The notes under the pieces are model-generated. The model was not told the DNA's origin and ran no database searches. It saw only the letters and a program-made list of their open reading frames with translations. Position numbers and translations under genes: made by a program. From CAZEGC01 sp964511635 (GTDB lineage Bacteria > Patescibacteriota > Saccharimonadia > Saccharimonadales > Saccharimonadaceae), in NCBI GenBank assembly GCA_964511635.1, contig CAZEGC010000009.1, positions 1-30,682 of the forward strand: a stretch of DNA of 30,682 nucleotides, in the 5' to 3' direction. Positions 22,994 to 30,600 of this stretch are shown here, piece by piece (position 1 is the stretch's first letter; every line of letters starts with the position of its first letter).

Positions 22994-24226
22994 ATGCAAG
23001 AGAATTCTAGGTACGCTGTCGGTATTGATATCGGTACCACTATGATTCGATGCGTGGTTGGCCACATCGATGCTACGACGGGCGCACCCACGATTGTCGG
23101 CGTAGGGACAGCCCCAAATAGTGGTATGCGAAAAGGAGTCGTAGCTAACCTTAACGGTCCAGCGACTGCGATTGACAGTGCGCTAGGTGAAGCCGAGCGC
23201 ATGAGCGGCTATCAGGTTAATGCAGCATCAATTAGTATCAACGGCTCGCATATAGTTAGTACCAAGGCTGATGGCATGATTGCAGTTGGTGCAGCCGATC
23301 ACGAAATCACGTCTGATGATGTGATGAGGATCGAAGAAGTCGCCACACTTGGTAAAATACCAGCTAATCGCGAGATTCTAGAGGTCGTGCCGCATTCTTA
23401 TCGCCTGGATGGTCAGGATAATATCAAAGATCCAATCGGAATGACCGGGACTCGTTTAGAGATTAGCGCCAACGTGGTTTCGGCACTAACCCCACACCTA
23501 TCTAATCTGCAACGAGCGGCTGAAATGGCAAATGTATCAACAAATAATATTATTCCTTCAGTGTTAGCCTCAGCAAAAGCCGTGCTGAGCGAACAGCAGC
23601 TAGAAAACGGTGTAGCCGTAATAGATATCGGCGGAGCAACTACCAGTGTTGCAGTTTTTGAGGAAGGTGATTTGCAGTATATCGCGGTCATCCCAGCTGG
23701 AGGTGTTCATGTTACGAATGACCTAGCGATTGGGCTGAAAACAGATCCTGAAATCGCTGAACAAGTAAAGCTTGCCCATGCGGCTGCGGTCAGTCAGGCT
23801 GATAGCGACAAGGTAAGTATCAAGCACGGCAAAGAAACGTTAGAATTTGATCGTAGTGAGGTGTTTGAGATTGTTGAAGCTCGGTTAGACGAGATTTTTG
23901 AAAGTGTTAATAAAGAGCTTAAAAAGGCTGGACGAGCTGGCAAGTTACCTAGTGGGGTAGTGCTAACTGGTGGCAGCGCAAATATAAAAGGGCTAACTGA
24001 GTTTGCTAAAAACCAACTAGGACTAGCCGCCAGAGTCGGAAAGTCTAGTGGTTACGGTGGCGTGGCGGATAATATAGATAAGCCGCAATTTGCTAGCGCC
24101 ATAGGTCTGATGTTGGCAGACTCAGAGGGCGTGGGTGCACAAAGAAATAGTTCACGTGTCGTCAAGAAAGCCAGTAAAACAGCTAGTGGTTTTGTAGCAA
24201 ACTTCTTGAATAAATTTAAAGTGTAA
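22994..24226 (+). CDS. ftsA: Cell division protein FtsA
   Basis: The 410-residue actin-like protein tethers FtsZ to the membrane. The fold motifs are GIDIGTTMIRCVVG (phosphate 1), the 1C domain around NREILEVVPHSYRLDG, VIDIGGATTSVAVF (phosphate 2) and VVLTGGSANIKGL (adenosine). The C-terminus SGFVANFLNKFKV fits the amphipathic membrane-targeting helix. The start is 7 bases after TATACT without a ribosome binding site. It is followed by ftsZ after 66 bases, the usual division pair, but ftsZ has its own promoter and ribosome binding site. Confidence 0.95.
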   Translation: MQENSRYAVGIDIGTTMIRCVVGHIDATTGAPTIVGVGTAPNSGMRKGVVANLNGPATAIDSALGEAERMSGYQVNAASISINGSHIVSTKADGMIAVGAADHEITSDDVMRIEEVATLGKIPANREILEVVPHSYRLDGQDNIKDPIGMTGTRLEISANVVSALTPHLSNLQRAAEMANVSTNNIIPSVLASAKAVLSEQQLENGVAVIDIGGATTSVAVFEEGDLQYIAVIPAGGVHVTNDLAIGLKTDPEIAEQVKLAHAAAVSQADSDKVSIKHGKETLEFDRSEVFEIVEARLDEIFESVNKELKKAGRAGKLPSGVVLTGGSANIKGLTEFAKNQLGLAARVGKSSGYGGVADNIDKPQFASAIGLMLADSEGVGAQRNSSRVVKKASKTASGFVANFLNKFKV

Positions 24227-24247
24227 TTTATTTTTGTTCATGATAAA

Positions 24248-24256
24248 TGTTATACT
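24248..24256 (+). promoter_or_regulatory. Extended -10 promoter of ftsZ
   Basis: TGT plus TATACT (24251-24256) in the ftsA-ftsZ gap. The leader of about 30 bases contains GGGGAG at 24276-24281, unlike the leaderless ftsA start. Confidence 0.65.
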
Positions 24257-24292
24257 GGGTAAGAATGAAATATCAGGGGAGAATCAGATTAA

Positions 24293-25516
24293 ATGCCTGA
24301 AATAAAGCCAAGCGAAATACAGACTTTTGCCAGTATCAAGGTAGTCGGAGTCGGCGGTGCCGGCGGATCGGCAGTAAACCGCATGAAGGAAGCTGGACTT
24401 GGCAGCGTCCAGTTTATTGCCATGAATACGGACGCTCAGGCGCTCCATAATTCAAAAGCAGATATCAAAATTCATCTTGGCCACGATACTACTGGAGGGC
24501 TAGGAGCAGGTGCTAATCCAGAGGTTGGCCAAACAGCTGCAACTGAGTCACGTGAAGAAATCAAGGGCGCGCTAGAGGGCGCCGACATGGTATTTGTCAC
24601 GATTGGTGCCGGTGGTGGCACTGGTTCAGGCGCCGGGCATGTGGTGGCGGAAGTCGCCAGAGAGCTAGGGATTCTAGTGGTAGGTGTCGCCACCAAACCA
24701 TTCAGCTTTGAGGGGGAAAAGCGCCGCACTAATGCCGAATGGGCAATCAATCAGTTAGGTCGCCAGGTAGATACTTTGATTACTATTCCTAATGATCGCT
24801 TGCTCCAGACGATCGATCGCCGTACGCCACTACTGGAAACATTTAAAATTGCCGATGACGTACTTCGCCAGGGGGTGCAGGGGATATCTGAACTAATTAC
24901 CGAACACGGATTAATTAACCTCGACTTTGCAGATGTCAAGGCAATCATGAGTAACGCCGGATCGGCACTAATGGGAATTGGTCGCGCTAGCGGCGAAGAA
25001 CGTGCTGCTCAAGCGGCCCAGCAAGCGATTGAATCGCCACTTATCGAGGTTTCAATCGACGGCGCTAGGGGTGTGCTGTTTAACGTCACGGGCGGATACG
25101 ACATGTCTATGTCAGAAATCCAGGAAGCAGCTGAAATTATTACTAGTGCCGTATCGCCAGAGGCCAATATTATTTTTGGTGCAACTTTGAAGCCAGAATT
25201 AGAAGACGAACTGATTATTACCGTGATTGCTACAGGTTTTGACGCTGATTACTACCAGGAAGAATCTTCAGACTCTGAGTCTAGTAGCGCAGTAGCATCA
25301 ATGGAAAATAAAATTGACGAGGACGCAGTTTCATCAATTGACATGGACCTAGAAGGCCAGTCTGATGCAGCCGCTTCATTTGCCGAGGAAGAAACTCAAG
25401 ATATCTGGAATGAAAAGCCAGAAGATAATGCTGATGAAGCTAGGGATGATGACGACGATAATGACATGCCAGCCTTCCTACGTCGTCGTAAAAAGAAAAA
25501 GCAGTTGGAAGAATAG
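24293..25516 (+). CDS. ftsZ: Cell division protein FtsZ
   Basis: The 407-residue tubulin-like GTPase forms the division ring. GVGGAGGSAVNRM (19-31), NTDAQAL, the signature GAGGGTGSG (105-113) and NLDFADVKAIM (the T7 catalytic loop) are all present. A variable acidic linker from about residue 320 ends in DMPAFLRRRKKKK, which corresponds to the C-terminal peptide that binds FtsA. The length is normal. It is followed 6 bases later by nrdR, so the two are probably co-transcribed. Confidence 0.97.
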   Translation: MPEIKPSEIQTFASIKVVGVGGAGGSAVNRMKEAGLGSVQFIAMNTDAQALHNSKADIKIHLGHDTTGGLGAGANPEVGQTAATESREEIKGALEGADMVFVTIGAGGGTGSGAGHVVAEVARELGILVVGVATKPFSFEGEKRRTNAEWAINQLGRQVDTLITIPNDRLLQTIDRRTPLLETFKIADDVLRQGVQGISELITEHGLINLDFADVKAIMSNAGSALMGIGRASGEERAAQAAQQAIESPLIEVSIDGARGVLFNVTGGYDMSMSEIQEAAEIITSAVSPEANIIFGATLKPELEDELIITVIATGFDADYYQEESSDSESSSAVASMENKIDEDAVSSIDMDLEGQSDAAASFAEEETQDIWNEKPEDNADEARDDDDDNDMPAFLRRRKKKKQLEE

Positions 25517-25522
25517 CATAAA

Positions 25523-25990
25523 ATGAGCGCTAAATTTCGTATTGGCGATAGTCGGGTGCTAGAATCCCGTGAAGTTGGTGATGGTAATGCAATTCGAAGG
25601 CGCCGTGAGTCACTAGATGGCAAGCATCGCTTTACAACTTATGAAAGGATTGAAAAGCCTAATCTAGCAGTTGTCAAAAAAAGTGGTGGACGCGAGCTAT
25701 TCGATAGGGGTAAGCTATCGAATGCTATTAAATATTCAGTCGGAAACTTTTTTGAATCAGAATTAGAAATCGAAGAAATTACTTCACAGGTTGAAGAGTC
25801 TTTGTATGCACTGGCTGAAACTGAAGTTTCGTCCCGTCAGATTGGCGATAGGGTTCTGGATGCATTAGCCGAGCGGAGTGAGGTTGCATATGTGCGCTTT
25901 GCTAGTGTTTATTATGACTTTAAAACTCTAGATGAGTTTGAAGCAATCTTAGCTCAACGACGCAACCATAATACCAATAAGGAGCAGTAA
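25523..25990 (+). CDS. nrdR: NrdR-like ATP-cone regulator lacking zinc cysteines
   Basis: NrdR represses ribonucleotide reductase genes and senses nucleotides with its ATP-cone. This 155-residue protein has the conserved NrdR core VLESREVGDGNAIRRRRE and RFTTYERIE, and a full ATP-cone (VVKKSGGRELFDRGKL...). However, the four zinc-ribbon cysteines are absent: the first pair position reads KFRIGDS, and the second reads SLDGKHRF where family members have CxxCxxRF. There is no in-frame upstream extension that could supply them, since the ftsZ stop is 6 bases away. DNA binding could be lost, changed or metal-free. It lies between ftsZ and the redox cluster. The identification is firm, the function is not. 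Confidence 0.85.
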   Translation: MSAKFRIGDSRVLESREVGDGNAIRRRRESLDGKHRFTTYERIEKPNLAVVKKSGGRELFDRGKLSNAIKYSVGNFFESELEIEEITSQVEESLYALAETEVSSRQIGDRVLDALAERSEVAYVRFASVYYDFKTLDEFEAILAQRRNHNTNKEQ

Positions 25991-25996
25991 TTTACT

Positions 25997-26254
25997 ATGC
26001 GTGTAGTGGTGGTTTATAAGCTGGAAAGTGACCATGCCCGCGAAGTTCTAGATTATCTTCGTGATTTCAGGCGCCAAACTGGACGCGAGCTCGAAGAAAT
26101 GGACCCCGAAAGCCGTGACGGCGCTAGCTTTTGTAGAGTGTATGACATAGTGGAATATCCGACCATGATTGCAATTAGCGACGATGGTGTTTTACAGAAT
26201 ATATGGCGCGGCCGACCTTTGCCGACAATCAGTGAAGTAAGTTATTATGCTTAA
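25997..26254 (+). CDS. Small thioredoxin-fold-like protein without CXXC
   Basis: The 85-residue protein begins with a beta strand MRVVVVYKLE and a helix, and later has YDIVEYPTMIAISDDG, in which YPT is at the position of the cis-proline of thioredoxin folds, followed by the strand-turn GVLQNIWRG. The usual redox CXXC is absent; the only Cys is in ASFCRVY. So it may be a redox-inactive thioredoxin-like protein or a single-Cys form. Its stop overlaps the start of the VKOR gene by 8 bases, which suggests a common task in thiol chemistry or assembly. The call rests on pattern only. Confidence 0.6.
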   Translation: MRVVVVYKLESDHAREVLDYLRDFRRQTGRELEEMDPESRDGASFCRVYDIVEYPTMIAISDDGVLQNIWRGRPLPTISEVSYYA

Positions 26255-26873
26255 TTTTTTAACAAATAGAAAAAAGCGCGAAGCCAAAAAATCAAATAAC
26301 TGGCTATTTGGCACAATGCTGGCATTTGGGTTTGTAGGTCTAGTCGCAAGCTTTGTGCTAGCAGTCGAAAGGAATCGACTGCTGGAAAATCCTGATGCTA
26401 TTTTGTCATGTAGTTTGAATATAGTACTTAACTGTGCGGGTGTTATGCAGACCTGGCAGGCCTCCGTATTTGGATTTTCAAATGTTTTTATTGGATTGAT
26501 GGGATTTTCGGTAGTCGTTACAGTAGCGGCAGTAGGCTTAGCGGGGGCAAAATTACCGCGCTGGTTTTGGATTTCAGCACTAGTAGGATATGGTTTAGGT
26601 GCAATTTTTGCACAGTGGCTGTTTTTCAGTAGCGTTTTTGTAATTGAAGTGCTGTGCCCGTGGTGTCTGTTTGTGACTTTTTCGACCATTATTTTACTTG
26701 CCACCATAACGCGGCATGTACTGCTCGAAAATACATTTAAAATTAAAAAGTCCACCAATAAGAAGATTCAATCCTTCCTCGAAAAAGATTACGACAAGGT
26801 CCTGGCGGCACTCTGGGTCGTCGCACTAGTAGCGGTAGTGTTAGTAAAATTTAGTGAAAGATTGTGGGGTTAA
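26247..26873 (+). CDS. VKOR-family thiol oxidoreductase
   Basis: The 208-residue membrane protein has about five membrane segments. The family's two cysteine pairs are visible: C55 and C63 in CSLNIVLNCAGVM, and CPWC at 137-140. Bacterial VKOR passes electrons from DsbA-like proteins to quinone and so supports disulfide formation outside the membrane. This fits the cysteine-bearing surface proteins here, such as the pilin-FISUMP protein. There is no fused thioredoxin domain as in many bacterial VKORs. The C-terminal basic stretch and final membrane segment (about 183-200) are extra. The start overlaps the thioredoxin-like gene by 8 bases. Confidence 0.87.
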   Translation: MLNFLTNRKKREAKKSNNWLFGTMLAFGFVGLVASFVLAVERNRLLENPDAILSCSLNIVLNCAGVMQTWQASVFGFSNVFIGLMGFSVVVTVAAVGLAGAKLPRWFWISALVGYGLGAIFAQWLFFSSVFVIEVLCPWCLFVTFSTIILLATITRHVLLENTFKIKKSTNKKIQSFLEKDYDKVLAALWVVALVAVVLVKFSERLWG

Positions 26874-27262
26874 GTTTGAATTATATAATGCATTTTTTGG
26901 CGGCGGCACTCGTATTCGGAGCGATTGATGCGCTCTGGCTAAGGTCAACTCGCAATTTCTATAAAAAAGAAATTGGAAAATTATTGAAAAACAAACCTAA
27001 TTTTGTTTCAGCTGCAGTTTTTTATGTAATTTTTATTCTAGGATTGGTGGTGTTTGTGATTGAACCAAGCCTGGATAGCGGTAGCGTAACGAAGGCGTTA
27101 ATACTTGGGGCATTATTTGGACTGGTAGCATACGGAACGTACGATTTAACTAATCACGCAACCATTAAAAATTTTCCGATAAAAATTGTTTTAATTGACT
27201 TAGCGTGGGGTGCATTTTTGACGGCGACCGTGTCAGTGGTTACTTTTTGGATTTTTGGATAA
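26864..27262 (+). CDS. DUF2177-family membrane protein
   Basis: This protein of about 124-132 residues has four membrane segments and the DUF2177 landmarks DALWLR, FYKKEIGKLL, AVFYVIFILGLVVF, AYGTYDLTNHATI and LAWGAFL. The function of the family is unknown. Three starts are possible: GTG 26864 (overlapping VKOR by 10 bases), TTG 26876 (with GGGG 6 bases upstream) and ATG 26888. I give the longest. The overlap suggests it is the last gene of the ftsZ-nrdR-Trx-VKOR run or a sub-operon of it. Confidence 0.8.
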   Translation: MGLSLNYIMHFLAAALVFGAIDALWLRSTRNFYKKEIGKLLKNKPNFVSAAVFYVIFILGLVVFVIEPSLDSGSVTKALILGALFGLVAYGTYDLTNHATIKNFPIKIVLIDLAWGAFLTATVSVVTFWIFG

Positions 27263-27308
27263 CGAGCGGCTAGGTATTAATCGGCAGCGTACGAGCAAAG
27301 TATTTCCC

Positions 27309-27337
27309 TTGCCGCCAAAAAAGGTGTAAAATATATT
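27309..27337 (+). promoter_or_regulatory. Promoter of the ileS T-box transcript
   Basis: TTGCCG (27309-27314), 17 bp, TATATT (27332-27337). The predicted start near 27344 is just before the first hairpin of the T-box leader. Confidence 0.65.
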
Positions 27338-27343
27338 TATTGA

Positions 27344-27541
27344 CATCTGCTAGTAAGCAGTGAGCGGCTATCACCCGCGAAGTCACTAGGAAGAACGACT
27401 AATCAGTCTAGTAGAACCTGGCGGCCATCGACTCGTTAGATCGAAAATCAAGTGCTAAGAATCCTTTCTTAGAAGCCGGATGGTACCTCCCTATATCCTC
27501 GGGGATCCGGTAGCTAAGAGAGGCTTTTGTATTTAAAGGAG
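27344..27541 (+). promoter_or_regulatory. T-box riboswitch for isoleucine (ultrashort stem I)
   Basis: The ~200-base leader of ileS has the parts of a T-box. Stem I is very short: AGTGA-GCGG (27359-27367) pairs with CCGC-GAAG-TCACT (27375-27387) and closes the loop CTATCAC, which exposes the Ile codon ATC (27370-27372). The antisequestrator has helix CCGGA/TCCGG (27476-27480 with 27506-27510), the bulge TGGTACC (27481-27487), and helix TCCC/GGGA (27488-27491 with 27502-27505). TGGT fits a tRNA 3' end ACCA, as in tRNA-Ile. Stem I with the specifier in the apical loop is the form known from actinobacterial ileS. Uncharged tRNA-Ile should raise ileS expression. The expression platform is probably translational: CCTTT at 27464-27468 could mask AAAGGAG at 27535-27541. 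Confidence 0.9.
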
Positions 27542-27545
27542 TATT

Positions 27546-27632
27546 ATGAGTGAATTTATACCTCAACCGAACCGAGAGCCTAAGCCTGCCCAGGGCTTGA
27601 GTGAGCTAGTGGAGGCAAGCGATGAAGTTTAA
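27546..27632 (+). CDS. 28-residue upstream ORF overlapping ileS
   Basis: The ORF starts with ATG 4 bases after the strong AAAGGAG (27535-27541) that the T-box would control, and ends in TAA at 27630-27632, 11 bases inside ileS in another frame. The peptide (MSEFIPQPNREPKPAQGLSE, then 8 more residues) has one Ile and no membrane segment. The layout suggests that ribosomes loaded at the controlled site translate this ORF first and re-initiate at ileS, which has GGAGG in its last codons. It is a leader or coupling peptide rather than a known protein. Confidence 0.65.
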   Translation: MSEFIPQPNREPKPAQGLSELVEASDEV

Positions 27633-30600
27633 ATCAGGTACCCGCCGACGAGCGATTGAATACGAAAAAGATTTAGTTAAAAAGTGGAAAGAAAACAAAA
27701 CATTTGAAAAATCTATCCAGCGGCGTCCAGCTAGCAATAGTTACGTATTCTATGATGGGCCGCCGTTTATTAGTGGTATTCCGCATCACGGAACGCTACT
27801 TTCTAGTATCGTAAAGGACGCAGTGCCGCGCTATCAGACCATGAAAGGTAAGCGAGTCGAGCGTGTTTGGGGTTGGGACGCTCACGGTTTGCCAGCTGAG
27901 CGCTACACCGAAAAGAAGCTTGGCATCAAATCGCGTGAAGAAGTCATTGAATACGGCATCGAAAAATACATCAAAGCCACGCGCGCTAATATGCTGGAAA
28001 CCTCTAGTGCCTGGGAAGATGTTGTTGACCGGATTGGTCGGTGGGTGGACTTTAAGGGTGCTTATAAGACCATGGACAAAGATTACATGGAAAGTATTTG
28101 GTGGGCGTTTAAGACTTTGTATGAAAAGGGCAAAATTTATGAGGGCGAAAAGGTTCTGATGTATTGTACGCTCGACGGAACGCCGCTATCTAAGGCCGAG
28201 GTCACTATGGACGCCGGTGCATATCAGGATGTGACCGATCCGAGCGTTTATGTGAAGTTTAAGTTGGACAGATTGAGCTCGTTAAAGCTGGCACTTACAT
28301 CTGTGTGGGAAAAAGATACGAGTCACCGTGATTCTGCGAAGATGTGGTCAGAAGAGAATAAAGCAGCTGGGCAATGCGCAATAACATCACTCATAGTAAA
28401 TGATATTTTTGGTGGGGAGATTGCAAAAATAAAAGTGGGTGACGTTGGTCACTTCTTCAACGTGATTGATAACGAAGTTGTTGATCTAACGGTAGAGCAA
28501 TTTGGTGATCAAAACATATCTTATGATAGCCATGAGGTGAGAACTCGTGAGCGTATACTTGAGGATCAGGACACAAAAGATCGATACGAGTTACTTCGGA
28601 GTAGACTCGGCGAGTGGGACGATGCCTGTTTGCTGGCGTGGACGACGACACCATGGACGCTGCCGGCCAATACAGCTATTGCTGTTAATCAAGACGTCTA
28701 TTATGTTGAGGTCAAGGTTGGCGATGAGCAGTTCATTTTAGCAAAGGACTTGGTAGAAAAAGTTCTGACTGACGAAAAGCACCGATCACTTGAGCATGAA
28801 GTTTTAAGAGAGATCAAAGGCAAAGACCTCGTCGGTCTGAGCTACGAACCACTATTTGTCGATCGCGGCAAGAACGCCCACAAAGTCTGGGCAGCCGACT
28901 ATGTCAGCACCGATGATGGTACAGGTATCGTTCATTTGGCTCCGACATATGGCGAAGAGGACTTTGAGTTAGCCCGCGAAAAAGGCTTCCCGGCAGTACA
29001 CACCATCGATCAAAACGGTTACTTCACCGAGGGTGTCTGGCAGGGCAGGAATGTCTGGGAGATCAACAAGCAAATCGCTAAAGATATGAGTCGCTACAGT
29101 CTAGAGACGCTTACCGGTGAGTACGCGAGTTTGTCAGATGAACAGCGCATAGAGTTCCACAAAACTCATGAGGCCGAAACTGATGCAGCTATCTGGAAAG
29201 TAGACTACATCAAGCACAGCTACCCGCACTGTCATCGTTGTGGCACCAAGCTTATGTATCGGGCGCACCCTAGTTGGTTTATGGATATCGACGGTCAGCG
29301 CGCTCGTATGCTCGAGAAAAACTCGGATATAAATTGGTTCCCGCTACACGTAAAGCATGGTCGTTTTGAAAAAACTGTACTGCAAGCACCTGATTGGAAC
29401 ATCAGTCGTGATCGTTTCTGGGCGACGGCCATGCCGGTCTGGAAGTCTGAATCTGGCAAAGTGCGAGTTGTCGGTTCATACGCCGAGCTAAAAGAACTTA
29501 GCGGTGTAGAGCTCGAAGATTACCACCGCCCATGGATAGATGACGTAACATTTGAGATTGACGGTGAGGTCTACACGCGTACTGACAAAGTGATGGACTC
29601 TTGGTTTGAAGCCGGCAGTATGCCGTTCGCTCAGTTCCATTATCCGTTCGAAAACAAAGAAAAGTTCGAGCAGAACTTTCCGGGCGACTTCATCGTTGAA
29701 TATATGGGCCAGGTCCGCGCTTGGTTTTACTATATGCATGCCATGAGCGTGGCGCTATTTGGTGAAAACTCATTCAAAAACGTGATTGTTACTGGCAACG
29801 TAGCCGGAAATGACGGCCGCAAAATGAGCAAGAGTTACGGTAATTACACCGATCCAAACGAACTGATGGATAAGTTCAGCGCAGATAGCTTGCGATTCTT
29901 GCTGCTTTCCAGTCCACTGCTAAATGGCGAAGATTTTGCCCTGCAGGATAAAGAAGTTGGTGACGTGGCCCGAAAACTGACAATGATTTGGAATATGTAC
30001 GATTTCTTTACGATGTATGCTGAGGTTGACGGCTGGGAGTATGACGGTAAATTAGTTGACCCAACACCCGAGCTAGACAATCCACTCGACCAGTGGGTAA
30101 TTAGCCGCGTGCACCAACTCACGCTGGAAGTCGAAAAGCACATGGATGAATACGACATCCCGAACGCCATGAAGCCGATTCTACCGTTTATAGAGGATGC
30201 CAGTAACTGGTATGTGCGCCGTAGTCGTCGCCGTTTCTGGAAGTCTGGTGACGATACTGATAAGAATAACGCATACCGTACACTTCACTATGTATTAGTG
30301 CGCTTGTCGATGGTGCTAGCCCCATTTGCACCGTTCCTAGCCGAAGAGCTGTATCAGAAGCTAACTGGCGGTGAAAGCGTCCACCTGCTTGACTGGCCAG
30401 AAGTAGGTCACGTCAACGAACTGGTGGTTCGTGATATGGAAACGGTGCGCGATTATGTTAATCAAGGGCTGAGTTTGCGATCCAAGAATCAGTTAAAAGT
30501 TCGCCAACCATTAGCAAGTGTTAGTGTGCCGAGCTTGGGCGAGTTCGTGAACTTCGAAGACATTCTAAAGGACGAATTAAACGTAAAAAATGTAGTACTA

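Noticed and set aside
27469..27531. T-box acting through an intrinsic terminator
   Set aside because: GGCTTTTGTATTT follows a possible weak stem, but there is no strong competing GC-rich hairpin with a T-run. Masking of AAAGGAG is more likely, though not proven.
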